NCBI GenBank assembly: GCA_964404205.1
Contig: CAYOJD010000076.1
Coordinates: forward strand, 1-16,352
Length of the DNA: 16,352 nucleotides
From: CAZWBR01 sp964404205
GTDB lineage: Bacteria; Bacteroidota; Bacteroidia; Bacteroidales; Prolixibacteraceae
Direction of reading: 5' to 3'
Shown here: piece by piece, positions 1-8,505 of the stretch
Position numbering within the stretch: the stretch's first letter is position 1
Layout of the letters: the number at the start of each line of letters is the position of its first letter
Made by a program: the position numbers and the translations under genes
Notes under the pieces: generated by a model
Databases searched by the model: none
The model's input: the letters and a program-made list of their open reading frames with translations, nothing else
Told to the model about the DNA's origin: nothing

Positions 1-3000
1 GAATACGACATTACCCAATATGTAAAACCGGGCAAAAACCTATTGGCAGTAAGGGTGATGAAATATTCCGATGGCACCTATCTCGAAGATCAGGATTTCT
101 GGCGGCTGGCCGGCATCTTCCGCAGCGTATACCTGATCTCCACCCCGCAAATTCGGCTACGCGATTTCTTTGCAACGACCAACCTTGATGAGGAGTACCG
201 TGATGCAGAATTGAAAATAAAGGCTGATATAATGAATTACAGCAATTTAATGGCTGAAAAATATAAAATTAAAGCCACGCTTCTTGATTTCAACCAAAAA
301 CCTGTTGCCGATGCCATCCTATCCGATCCGGTTACAGTGGAAGCCGGAAAGAACAAAAACATCGAGCTTTCGGCAACCGTCAGAAACCCTGAAAAATGGT
401 CGGCTGAATATCCCAACCTTTATCATTTGACACTTGAATTAATTGCTCCCGATGGAAAAACCATTCAGGCAACGGCCGCCAAAATTGGGTTTAAAGAGAC
501 CGAAATCAGAAAGCAGGCGCTTTGGCTGAACGGCGTAGCCATTAAACTGAATGGGGTGAACAGCCACATGCAGCACCCCACACTCGGACATGTCATGGAT
601 CGCGAAACCATTATCCAAGATTTTACGCTGATGAAGCAATTCAATATCAATTGCGTACGGACATCACACTATCCGCCAACAAAAGAATATCTTGAATTGG
701 CCGACGAAATGGGGATATATATTATCGACGAAACAGGCGATGAATCGCATGCTACCGAATTCGTTTCTGAAAAACCGGAATGGAGAAATGCCTATGTGGA
801 AAGGGTGCAAAAAATGGTGCTACGCGACCGCAACCATGCCTCGGTGCTCTTTTGGAGCGCCGGTAACGAAAGTGGCTTTGGGCAAAATATCTGCGAAGTG
901 ATTGCCGAAGGAAAACGGCTCGACCCCACCCGAAACTGGATGTATGGCGGCAATACCGATGATGTGGCCTGGAGAAACGAAGTGATGTGTGAAGAGATTC
1001 TTGGTCCACGCTACCCTACCCCGTACCAGTTGGAAACCCGCATTGGCCAGGTTCCCGAGAGTCAGGACCCGCGGCCGTCGTTTATGGACGAATATGTAGC
1101 CGCAACAGGCAATGGTGCCGGGAGCCTCGATGAATTTTGGGAAGTTATCTATCGCTATCCCCGATGTATTGGCGGTGCTGTATGGGATTGGGTAAGCCCG
1201 GGTATCAGTGAAAAAATCAGGCTGATCGATGACGAATCGCCCAATAAAATTAATACCTCCATCAAAGGACGAGCGGCACTGGCCGAAGGAAAATTTGGCA
1301 AAGCGATTGCCTTAAACGGGCACGACCAATGGATTGAAACATACCGCCACCCGGCGCTCGATATTGACGGAGAGCAGCTAACTCTTTCGTTATGGGTCTA
1401 TCCCCGCCAGTGGAATGGCAATGGCGATTTTATAACAAAAGGCTTTTTTCAGTACGGGTTGGTTCAACGTGACGAAAAAACAATCGAGTTTTACCTTACG
1501 GGAAATAAAACCGAAAGGCTAACCGCTCCGCTTCCGGCCAACTGGGAAAACAACTGGCATCACCTGGCTGCCACCCTCGGCAACGGCTCAATGAAAATCT
1601 ATATCGATGGGAATGAAGTGGCTGAAAAACCGACCCACGAGAAAATCAAGAATAAACCATTCCCGGTCAGCATTGGCTATTGTGTCGAATTCGACGGGCA
1701 GGAATATCCCAACTATCTCTCCAATGCCACTTACGACAGGGTCTCCATTTTCAACCATCCGGTTACGGTGAGCGAGTTGCTCAATCCAGCCGAAACACTA
1801 AAAAAGAGCGCTGCCCTATGGCTCGAAATGGACAAGGAAATAGTTACCGGAGAATACTACAGTATGGGAATTGGTGGCCGCACCTATGGTATGATATGGC
1901 CCGACAGGAGCGCCCAACCTGAATTATGGCAACTGAAAAAATCGGCCCAGCCCATCAAAATCGAAATGACCGATCCTCAAAGTCGAACAATTGGCCTGAC
2001 CAACCGGTTTGGGTTTACCAATCTCAACCAATACGATCTGGTTTGGGCAGTAGAAGCCAACGGAGCATCGATTGAATCAGCAAATATGTCGGTTGACCTT
2101 GCCCCCGGAAAAACGACACAGATAACAGTCCCATTCGCAACGCCTGCAGCCGATGCACTAAAGGAGTACACCTTGCTGATTTCGTTCCGATTGAAAAACG
2201 CCACCCAATGGGCACCAAAGGGATTCGAACTGGCCTGGGAACAATTCCCATTACCGGTCGCTGCATCAATCCCAAACAGGACTTTGGCTGACGGAACATT
2301 AACGGCGAATGAAACTGATGCAGAATTTACCGTCGCCGGAAAAGACTTTGTGTATCGGTTCGACAAGAGGCTGGGCGAATTAATCTCAATTCAATATCAG
2401 GGTAAAGAGCTTATCGAAAGTGGGCCAAAATTGAATCTGTGGCGTGCCCCGCTGGCCAACGAAACCGATGCATGGACCATTGGTGGTTCATTTTTGACCA
2501 ACCGGCAGCCCGGTATGGGCAACGGCGCAAGCAATAACTGGTTTGTTGCAGGTTTAGACCGGATAAAGATTGTCAACGACCATTTCTCTTCCGTGCAAAA
2601 TAATGATGGGTCAGTTTCAGTAACCATTCAAAACCATGCCGATGGTGCCGACCATTGGACAGGTTTTTCGGACGATTACAACTATACCATTTCAACAGAT
2701 GGCGAAATGGTTATCCACCACAAAATTACGCCTCATGGATTTATGCCGGCCTGGTTGCCCAAAATCGGCACCCAATGGTTACTCAACAAAGAGTTGACCC
2801 AGGTTAAATGGTTTGGTCGTGGGCCGTTCGAAAACTATCCCGACCGGAAAACAGGGGCCAAAACAGCGGTCTATCAAACAACGGTTGAGCAGATGGTTGA
2901 ACCATACCTTAAACCGCAGGATTGGGGTAACCGTTGCGATAACCGCTGGGTCGAAATCGAAACAACCGATGGTTTCGGATTGCATTTTTCGGGTGACCAA

Positions 3001-3210
3001 CTCTTTCATTTCAGCGCCCATCCCTACGACACCGACCATGTTACCCGCGCCCAATACCCGTACCAAATGCAAAAAGCCAATCATACCGTCTTCAATTTCG
3101 ACTATGCCACCAGCGGAGTGGGCTGTACCGCCATATCGGTGCTGAACGAATACCGTGTATTGCCCGATGTGTACCACTTTACAACCAAAGTTCGACCATT
3201 CAAAAAATAA
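1..3210 (+). CDS. GH2 beta-galactosidase-like enzyme with LamG insert, 5' partial
   Basis: Glycoside hydrolase family 2 enzyme of the LacZ type; the frame is open from base 1, so the start and roughly 170 residues (by LacZ comparison) lie outside the window. The visible 1069 residues begin in the sugar-binding domain (YLEDQDFWR, equal to the LacZ Asp201 region). An immunoglobulin-like domain and the TIM barrel follow. Catalytic residues are present: acid/base Glu290 in WSAGNESG (868-870) and nucleophile Glu364 in FMDEYVAATGN (1090-1092). The LacZ metal ligands seem kept as Glu248 and His250 in DETGDESHA. After GGAVWDW (1171-1191) a LamG/concanavalin-like module of about 175 residues (about 1255-1785) interrupts the barrel end. 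The C-terminal beta-sandwich (Bgal_small_N type) follows from about 2290, with WFGRGPFENYPDRKTGA. Likely periplasmic and acting on galactosides of plant or algal polymers; exact substrate unknown. Transcription ends at the hairpin just downstream. Confidence 0.93.
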   Translation, partial: EYDITQYVKPGKNLLAVRVMKYSDGTYLEDQDFWRLAGIFRSVYLISTPQIRLRDFFATTNLDEEYRDAELKIKADIMNYSNLMAEKYKIKATLLDFNQKPVADAILSDPVTVEAGKNKNIELSATVRNPEKWSAEYPNLYHLTLELIAPDGKTIQATAAKIGFKETEIRKQALWLNGVAIKLNGVNSHMQHPTLGHVMDRETIIQDFTLMKQFNINCVRTSHYPPTKEYLELADEMGIYIIDETGDESHATEFVSEKPEWRNAYVERVQKMVLRDRNHASVLFWSAGNESGFGQNICEVIAEGKRLDPTRNWMYGGNTDDVAWRNEVMCEEILGPRYPTPYQLETRIGQVPESQDPRPSFMDEYVAATGNGAGSLDEFWEVIYRYPRCIGGAVWDWVSPGISEKIRLIDDESPNKINTSIKGRAALAEGKFGKAIALNGHDQWIETYRHPALDIDGEQLTLSLWVYPRQWNGNGDFITKGFFQYGLVQRDEKTIEFYLTGNKTERLTAPLPANWENNWHHLAATLGNGSMKIYIDGNEVAEKPTHEKIKNKPFPVSIGYCVEFDGQEYPNYLSNATYDRVSIFNHPVTVSELLNPAETLKKSAALWLEMDKEIVTGEYYSMGIGGRTYGMIWPDRSAQPELWQLKKSAQPIKIEMTDPQSRTIGLTNRFGFTNLNQYDLVWAVEANGASIESANMSVDLAPGKTTQITVPFATPAADALKEYTLLISFRLKNATQWAPKGFELAWEQFPLPVAASIPNRTLADGTLTANETDAEFTVAGKDFVYRFDKRLGELISIQYQGKELIESGPKLNLWRAPLANETDAWTIGGSFLTNRQPGMGNGASNNWFVAGLDRIKIVNDHFSSVQNNDGSVSVTIQNHADGADHWTGFSDDYNYTISTDGEMVIHHKITPHGFMPAWLPKIGTQWLLNKELTQVKWFGRGPFENYPDRKTGAKTAVYQTTVEQMVEPYLKPQDWGNRCDNRWVEIETTDGFGLHFSGDQLFHFSAHPYDTDHVTRAQYPYQMQKANHTVFNFDYATSGVGCTAISVLNEYRVLPDVYHFTTKVRPFKK

Positions 3211-3224
3211 CATCTCGAGCCACC

Positions 3225-3266
3225 ATAAAAGCCGTGCAAGTTTTATCTTACACGGCTTTTATTTTT
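3225..3266 (+). terminator. Rho-independent terminator of the GH2 gene
   Basis: A 12-base arm ATAAAAGCCGTG (3225-3236) pairs with CACGGCTTTTAT (3251-3262). The stem continues through one mismatch into AAG/CTT around a short loop. Five T residues follow the stem. It lies 14 bases after the GH2 stop codon. Confidence 0.85.
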
Positions 3267-3670
3267 CCATCAGGTGAATATCCATTTTAGAAACATTTTT
3301 AACCTAATATTTCATTCCTGAATAATTTCACCTGCCGATATTGAAATTAAAGCGATAATAAAAAAACTGTCAATCAAAGATTTCCCATAAAAAGGAAGTT
3401 TGGCACAACGATTCGTATCGTTTAAGCCTACCTTATATCAAGCTATATTAAACTCCCCTTGTTCGCCCCAATAATTTAGCTCAAAAGGCGACCCGATGCG
3501 GAGTTAATGCGGAGTTGATGGGGAGTTGATACTAACTTAATACCGTTTCGACAGGAGATAAACAAATCAAAAAATGATGCTGTATCGCTCCTAAAAAGCA
3601 CGACAATCCGATATGGGTTCCGCAATCAGTACTCGTTTAATCCATTTGAGATCGTTTTGGAAGCATAACA
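3267..3670. other. Convergent intergenic spacer
   Basis: About 400 bases separate the GH2 terminator from the stop of the minus-strand esterase. I see no open frame with protein-like composition on either strand and no tRNA-like fold. The only structure is the 11-base tandem repeat at 3495-3527. No clear terminator hairpin for the esterase was found on the minus strand here. Confidence 0.6.
3495..3527. repeat. Three tandem copies of an 11-base unit
   Basis: The units GATGCGGAGTT, AATGCGGAGTT and GATGGGGAGTT follow each other directly, followed by GAT of a fourth. Unit 2 differs from unit 1 at its first base and unit 3 at its fifth base. The repeat is outside any gene. Eleven bases is close to one helical turn, so slippage origin or a phased protein-binding site are both possible; nothing in the window decides. 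Confidence 0.85.
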
Positions 3671-4543
3671 TTACCGATGGAAAGATTGGGCAATAAACTC
3701 CAGCCCGGTTAACAGACCACTCCGCCAGTAACTCCACTCGTGCGCGCCATTCCGGGTACGAAACTCGTGCGGAATATCCAAATCGCGCAGGCCAATGTGC
3801 AGTAATGCGTTTCCTTTGTATAGAAAATCGTCGTCGCCACAATCGATCCAATATTTCACCGATTTAAGATCCGATTTCGAAACCGTTTGGATGAGGTGCA
3901 ATGGGCTGTTCGCTTTCCATGCTTCGTTAATCCGCTCATTACTTTTGAGTTGGTTTCCGAAGATTCCGCCAAAATAGCGTTCATACTGTTCGTTGGGCAT
4001 GGCCAGAATCTCTTCGTCGGAGAAAGTTCCGGAACTTAAAGCCACACAGGCCGCAAACAGGTCGGGATGGCGCATCGAAAGTTTCAGAGCACCAAACCCA
4101 CCCATCGAGAGGCCGGCAATTGCCCTAAACTCTTTCTTTGGCCTGATACGGTATTGCTTTTCGACATAAGGGATAAATTCATTGACAAAATTATCTTCCC
4201 ACCTCTCTTTTCCATCATAGCTATTACAGTACCAGGTTACTTTTCCATCGGGCATGATAATAATACAGGGTGGAAAATTGGCATCGGCAATCCCCTTATC
4301 GGCAATGGCATTGGCTTCACCAAATTGCACCCATCCGGTTTCATCATCAGAATAACCATGTAAAAGATAAACAACAGGATAGCTCCGTTGCGAGGTTTCG
4401 TAATCGGCAGGCAGATAGACTGAATATTTCATCGCCACTCCTTCTTTCGACTTAAATTCGAGGCTTTCGATAATTTTTCCTTTCTGGGCAAATGCACTTG
4501 TACTAAACAATACGGCAAATAGCAACAATAATAATCTATTCAT
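3671..4543 (-). CDS. Secreted esterase, esterase D / CE1-like alpha/beta-hydrolase
   Basis: A 290-residue carboxyl esterase of the esterase D / feruloyl-esterase-like group, exported by a signal peptide (MNRLLLLLFAVLFSTSAFAQ, cleavage near AFA-Q). The fold shows the oxyanion-region HGYSDDETGW, the nucleophile elbow GLSMGG with Ser146, an acid in DCGDDDF (Asp237-239), and His268 in GAHEWSYW. This completes a Ser-Asp-His triad. Family members cleave acyl or feruloyl esters from polysaccharides, or small acyl esters, so a role beside the GH2 enzyme in polymer breakdown is plausible but inferred. I chose the ATG at 4541-4543 over a TTG two codons upstream; no Shine-Dalgarno is visible for either. 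It lies 123 bases downstream of the S9 peptidase, but a terminator and a candidate promoter in that gap suggest its own transcript. Substrate cannot be read from the sequence. Confidence 0.88.
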   Translation of the reverse strand: MNRLLLLLFAVLFSTSAFAQKGKIIESLEFKSKEGVAMKYSVYLPADYETSQRSYPVVYLLHGYSDDETGWVQFGEANAIADKGIADANFPPCIIIMPDGKVTWYCNSYDGKERWEDNFVNEFIPYVEKQYRIRPKKEFRAIAGLSMGGFGALKLSMRHPDLFAACVALSSGTFSDEEILAMPNEQYERYFGGIFGNQLKSNERINEAWKANSPLHLIQTVSKSDLKSVKYWIDCGDDDFLYKGNALLHIGLRDLDIPHEFRTRNGAHEWSYWRSGLLTGLEFIAQSFHR

Positions 4544-4590
4544 TGTCAATTGGTTTTAGTTATACGATTCGTTATGGAATTAACATATGT

Positions 4591-4598
4591 CAAATGTA
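4591..4598 (-). promoter_or_regulatory. Candidate promoter (-7 element) of the esterase
   Basis: On the minus strand the bases read TACATTTG, an exact match to the Bacteroidota -7 consensus TAnnTTTG. It would start RNA about 40 bases before the esterase ATG. The nearest TTG upstream (4625-4627) is 26 bases away, longer than usual, so the -33 element is weak. Confidence 0.35.
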
Positions 4599-4642
4599 TA
4601 AAAATAAGAAAGATGACCGTGAAACAATCGCCGGCCATCTTT
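4599..4642 (-). terminator. Rho-independent terminator of the S9 peptidase gene
   Basis: Read on the minus strand, AAAGATGGCCG (4642-4632) pairs with CGGTCATCTTT (4619-4609) over 11 base pairs with one G-U pair and a 12-base loop. The tract CTTATTTTT follows. It lies 24 bases past the S9 peptidase stop, so most transcripts should end before the esterase. Confidence 0.75.
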
Positions 4643-4666
4643 ACAATATTGCAAACAAATAAAAAT

Positions 4667-7099
4667 TCAGTTTTTCAGGTACTTCCCAAACCATTGGTCC
4701 TGTTCCCAAAGCAAGTGCATAATGTTTTCGCGCGAAGCATACCCATGGCTTTCGTATGGCAATAACACCAACCGGGCCACTGCGCCGTTTCCTTTTAACG
4801 CCTGAAAATAACGTTCGCTTTGCAGGGTAAATGTTCCGGGATTATTGTCAGCCTGGCCATGTACCAGCAAAATCGGTGTTTTGATTTTGTTGGCATGATT
4901 AAATGGCGACATGGCACTATAGACTTCGGGGGCTTGCCAGAAAGTCCGTTCTTCAGATTGGAATCCGAATGGGGTCAATGTACGGTTATAAGCCCCGCTA
5001 CGGGCCACACCACAGGCAAACAAATTGGAATGAGTCAACAGGTTTGCAGTCATAAATGCCCCGTACGAATGGCCACCAACGGCCACCTTTTTTGGGTCGA
5101 TATAACCGAGTGCATTTACGGCATCAATTGCTGCTTTGGCATTCTCGACCAACTGCCTGATGTAGGTATCATTCGGTTCATTCTTGCCTTCGCCGACAAT
5201 TGGAAAATCGACATTATCGAGTATGGCATATCCCATTGCGGCCCAGTAAACCGGTGTTCCGTAGCTTAAATAGGTAAACTCGAAAGGCGACTGGCTAATC
5301 TGACTTGCAGCAGTTGCGCTCTTAAACTCTTTCGGATAGGCCCACATTATCATTGCAAGTTTCTTTCCCGACTTTCTATCATAATCGGCAGGCAAATAAA
5401 GTGTTGCGCTCAAATCGACACCATCGGCACGCTTGTAACGAATGGTTTCGCGATAGACATTCTTAAAGGTGGGATAAGGATATGGAAATTCGGTGAGTTT
5501 CACCGGCGGTATTTTGGTTTTAATATTCCTGATATAATAATTGGGGTTCTGATTTTCATTCTCAATCGTTGTCAGTAACGTGCCCCTGTCGATATCAATT
5601 ACATCAATAATCTTTTCGTAAGTTTTAATTCCATCGGCAACCCACAAACGGCGTCGGAGGTTTCCTTTATCGAGTTCGAACTGATCGATAAACGGCCGGT
5701 TTCCTTTTGGCGAGTATCCTTCGCCTTTCAGAAAGATTCGTTTCTTGTCTTTCGAAAAGAGCAGTGTGTTTCGGCCATATTCATTTCGCTTTAAAATAAA
5801 ATTTCCCGGATCGGAATAGAGATCTTCACTGTTTCTGTCGAATGCGACCCTTACAAAAGGGATTGACATTCGCATATCCAAAATATAGGTCTTCGAGTTT
5901 CTGTCTTTCCAACGGCCATCGGTAAAAATAGCGATGGCATTGTCGCCCCAAATTGCCGATCGGAATCGATTGGTTGTTTTAATCAACTCCCGCTTTTCAG
6001 CAATAAAAGGGGCATCGAGCGTATAAACGGCATCGTGATAGAGCATCTCCACATTAGGGTCGCCACCATCGAGGGCTTCGACCCAATAGAGGCTTGCCGG
6101 TACATCGGGGCGCCACCGCACACTGCGAACCCCTTTTCTGACGGCATCGAATGCAATAGGCATCTCTTCCGTTAACGGTATGTCTGCAACATGATAACGC
6201 TTTTCACCATTGATATCATATACCGAGATGTTGGTTGGAAAACGATAATAGGGAACCACATAGGAAAATGGTTTCCCGAGCTGCTCTACAATCACCATCT
6301 TTTTGTCGGGTGAAACATCAAATGAAGCAATTAACTTATCCTGTAGTATTCTCTCCCGATAACCATTCAACGACACCTTTAGCAGGTTTGAGTTCGAGAA
6401 ATAGATAAAATTGTTCTCGTCAACCGGGTTTTTCAACATATCCTGATAAGTGCGGTTAGGTGCCGCTACACCACTACTTTCCTGAACTACAGGCCCCTCA
6501 GGCAAAGGTTGCTGTTCGAGTAATTGGCGATTGCCAACCGAAACCTCTTTTACCAGCAATGTATCGTTGTTCAGCCAGTCGATCGGACTTCCCAAAACAG
6601 CGTTTAGCTTTACGTTGTCGATTTTCGAAACTCTCGCTGCTCTAATATCCAAAATCCATAAATCCAGACTATTGCCTGTGTTGTTGTAGCAGGCAATTTT
6701 GGTTTGATCGGGCGACCAGACAAAATTGGCCAGCAGTGCATTATTGGGTAAACCGGCTACAATCAACTCTTTTCCCGATTTCAGGTTTCGGACGGTGAGC
6801 ATGTTGTAATAGCTCGAACGGCTTGGGCCAAAAATATCGGCATTGATGCGTATCCCTGCAAGACCAAACTCTTTCTCCGACAATTCTTGCAGACTTTTAT
6901 ACATCGAGTTGCGCTGGGCGAGTACCATGTAAGTCGCTTTATCGTCGATTAAGACGGCCGGACGGGGTTTAACGTCAGCCAACTTTAAAATCTCATTGGG
7001 CGGCAACTGATATTTTTGTTCAACCTGCCCGCTTAAACGGGCAACGGAAAGAAGTACAAACGAAGCCATAACTAATATTTTCAGGTATGTATTCATCAT
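4667..7099 (-). CDS. Secreted S9 family peptidase (S9D, glutamyl-endopeptidase-like)
   Basis: An 810-residue serine peptidase of the prolyl oligopeptidase family. Residues 1-25 form a signal peptide (hydrophobic ILVMASFVLLSV, then RLSGQ). Residues about 30-540 look like the beta-propeller that gates access in S9 enzymes. Residues about 545-810 are the alpha/beta-hydrolase domain. The triad is visible: Ser678 in GGHSYGAFMTANLL, Asp751 in VHGQADNNPG and His785 in YESHGYASREN. The nucleophile-elbow wording resembles the plant chloroplast glutamyl endopeptidase (S9D) as I recall it, rather than classic DPP4; the subfamily and any Glu preference are inference. It probably acts in the periplasm on peptides. 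Two ATG codons stand at the start (7097-7099 and 7094-7096); either would work and no Shine-Dalgarno is visible. A clear terminator follows, so it is likely monocistronic. Confidence 0.9.
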   Translation of the reverse strand: MMNTYLKILVMASFVLLSVARLSGQVEQKYQLPPNEILKLADVKPRPAVLIDDKATYMVLAQRNSMYKSLQELSEKEFGLAGIRINADIFGPSRSSYYNMLTVRNLKSGKELIVAGLPNNALLANFVWSPDQTKIACYNNTGNSLDLWILDIRAARVSKIDNVKLNAVLGSPIDWLNNDTLLVKEVSVGNRQLLEQQPLPEGPVVQESSGVAAPNRTYQDMLKNPVDENNFIYFSNSNLLKVSLNGYRERILQDKLIASFDVSPDKKMVIVEQLGKPFSYVVPYYRFPTNISVYDINGEKRYHVADIPLTEEMPIAFDAVRKGVRSVRWRPDVPASLYWVEALDGGDPNVEMLYHDAVYTLDAPFIAEKRELIKTTNRFRSAIWGDNAIAIFTDGRWKDRNSKTYILDMRMSIPFVRVAFDRNSEDLYSDPGNFILKRNEYGRNTLLFSKDKKRIFLKGEGYSPKGNRPFIDQFELDKGNLRRRLWVADGIKTYEKIIDVIDIDRGTLLTTIENENQNPNYYIRNIKTKIPPVKLTEFPYPYPTFKNVYRETIRYKRADGVDLSATLYLPADYDRKSGKKLAMIMWAYPKEFKSATAASQISQSPFEFTYLSYGTPVYWAAMGYAILDNVDFPIVGEGKNEPNDTYIRQLVENAKAAIDAVNALGYIDPKKVAVGGHSYGAFMTANLLTHSNLFACGVARSGAYNRTLTPFGFQSEERTFWQAPEVYSAMSPFNHANKIKTPILLVHGQADNNPGTFTLQSERYFQALKGNGAVARLVLLPYESHGYASRENIMHLLWEQDQWFGKYLKN

Positions 7100-7190
7100 T
7101 TTAATAATTTGATTATTAGATCATCAGAAGTTATCCAAATCAGAAATATGAACATAACAAGATAATCAAATAAGTCAGTACAAAAGGATT

Positions 7191-7214
7191 GTAAATGTCA
7201 ATTTACAGTAAATT
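7191..7214. promoter_or_regulatory. Possible operator: three alternating GTAAAT half-sites
   Basis: GTAAAT (7191-7196), ATTTAC (7201-7206) and GTAAAT (7208-7213) alternate in orientation. The last two form a perfect 15-base palindrome, AATTTACAGTAAATT (7200-7214). The site lies in the 283-base divergent gap between the S9 peptidase and the AEC permease, where a regulator of either gene could bind. The region is AT-rich, so chance is a real alternative. Confidence 0.3.
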
Positions 7215-7321
7215 TAACAATCTGATTACCTTTAGCTAGATCATTAACCATATGATTTGACTTTGTATATCTTGTTTTGTTACAACGTATCCGGTAAAAT
7301 TAGGTTAACTTTACATTAATA

Positions 7322-7329
7322 TAATTTTG
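7322..7329 (+). promoter_or_regulatory. Candidate promoter (-7 element) of the AEC permease
   Basis: TAATTTTG matches the Bacteroidota consensus TAnnTTTG and sits about 54 bases before the chosen ATG. The -33 region has no clean TTG (TTAAC around 7305), so support is limited. Confidence 0.35.
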
Positions 7330-7382
7330 TCCATGTTCATTTCGGTTGGATATTCATTGATTAACCTCGCCGATTTTTATTG

Positions 7383-8369
7383 ATGGACCAAGGCTTTGCA
7401 AACTGGAATATGAACGATATTTTTTTAACAACCTTTCTGACAAACTCCGCAGCGCTGGGTAAAATCATGCTGATTGCATTGATTGCCGGTATTCTGGTCA
7501 GAAGAAAAATCTTTTCATCGCTCGATATTGTCAGCATCTCATCGTTAACCGTTAAAGTTCTGCTACCGGCCATGATCTATTCCAAGATTGTGAAAACACT
7601 TGACCCGGTTGCTTTTCCCGATTGGTGGAAACTCCCGTTGGTTGGCATAGGGCTGATAGCTATTGGGGTTATTTTTGCAGTAATCTTTTTTGCAAAAGAA
7701 CTTCCTGCCAAAAAAAATATGTTACCCATAGCCAGCATGCAAAATGCAGGTTATCTGGCACTTCCTCTTGGACAGGTTATTTACCCTGAACAATTTGACC
7801 TGTATGCATTATACTGTTTCCTCATCATAATGGGGTTAAACCCTATTTTATGGAGTGTGGGAAAATTGCTGAGCACCAATATTGGTGAAGAACGTTTTTC
7901 GTGGAAAAAGATTGTAACGCCACCGTTTGCAGCCAATATCTTAGGGGTAATCACGGTTTTGACCGGGCTGAAGAACTACATCCCCGATTTTGCAATCGAT
8001 GTGATTGATTTAACCGGCTCGGCAACTGTACCCATAGCTAACTTTATTTTAGGCGCAGTAATCGGTTCTATTTCGTTACGGATTTGGCCTTCGCTGGCCG
8101 ATGTGGCAAGGGTATTGAGCATCAAGTTTTTGATTATACCGGCATTGACAATACTTTTAATGGTATATTGGAATCTCAAGGACAGTAACTCGCTGCTCAG
8201 CGACACCATATTGATTCAGGCGGCATCGCCACCCGCAACGGCCATTCTAATCCAAATTAAAAATTATGGCGGCGACGAACAAACAGCAGGCAGCACAATG
8301 CTTATAGCCTATCTGTTTTGCCTTTTCGCCATTCCAATCTGGCTGGCCGTATGGAGAACTTTCTTCTAA
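7383..8369 (+). CDS. AEC family permease (auxin efflux carrier type)
   Basis: A 328-residue inner-membrane transporter of the AEC family, whose bacterial members carry organic anions such as malate or of unknown specificity. About ten hydrophobic segments alternate with short polar loops. Family-like motifs are PAMIYSKIV (62-70), MQNAGYLALPLGQ (119-131) in the first half and IQAASPPATAILI (278-290) in the second, where the unwound helices of this fold would lie. The last motif is followed by a short loop and a final helix ending in FF. The ATG at 7383 is used; ATG 7410 (MNDIFLTTF) is an equally good start because many AEC proteins begin right before the first helix. A TTG one codon upstream is unlikely. 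It stands divergent from the S9 peptidase, with no partner that reveals a substrate and no clear terminator after it. Confidence 0.88.
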   Translation: MDQGFANWNMNDIFLTTFLTNSAALGKIMLIALIAGILVRRKIFSSLDIVSISSLTVKVLLPAMIYSKIVKTLDPVAFPDWWKLPLVGIGLIAIGVIFAVIFFAKELPAKKNMLPIASMQNAGYLALPLGQVIYPEQFDLYALYCFLIIMGLNPILWSVGKLLSTNIGEERFSWKKIVTPPFAANILGVITVLTGLKNYIPDFAIDVIDLTGSATVPIANFILGAVIGSISLRIWPSLADVARVLSIKFLIIPALTILLMVYWNLKDSNSLLSDTILIQAASPPATAILIQIKNYGGDEQTAGSTMLIAYLFCLFAIPIWLAVWRTFF

Positions 8370-8456
8370 AAAACGACAGAGCGCATTCGACTAAAAAATA
8401 TGAATTTTTAACATATCGAAAGTTGATTTCGCTTTTTTTATCGGGAACACGATCAC

Positions 8457-8464
8457 TATTTTTG
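8457..8464 (+). promoter_or_regulatory. Candidate promoter (-7 element) of the small barrel protein
   Basis: TATTTTTG matches TAnnTTTG exactly, 41 bases before the ATG at 8506. A T-rich stretch (about 8432-8440) lies where the -33 element should be, but no clear TTG is there. Confidence 0.4.
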
Positions 8465-8505
8465 CTCCGACACAAGGATGTCCATCTAATTTTAATTGAA
8501 ACAGA

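Noticed and set aside
1977..2366. 129-codon minus-strand open frame opposite the GH2 gene
   Set aside because: Antisense shadow of the GH2 frame; no start signal or protein-like features.
2779..3213. 144-codon minus-strand open frame opposite the GH2 gene
   Set aside because: It lies opposite well-conserved GH2 C-terminal coding sequence and has no recognisable motif.
3402..3418. TGGCACAACGATTCG, resembling a sigma-54 -24/-12 promoter
   Set aside because: The -24 half fits, but the essential GC at -12 reads CG, and no gene starts downstream on that strand before the convergent esterase.
3591..3851. Open frame of 86 codons on the minus strand overlapping the esterase 3' end
   Set aside because: It is an out-of-frame shadow of the esterase with no family features and an Arg/Trp-rich composition.
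3671..7099. Esterase and S9 peptidase as one operon
   Set aside because: A strong hairpin with a T tract lies between them and the esterase has its own -7 element.
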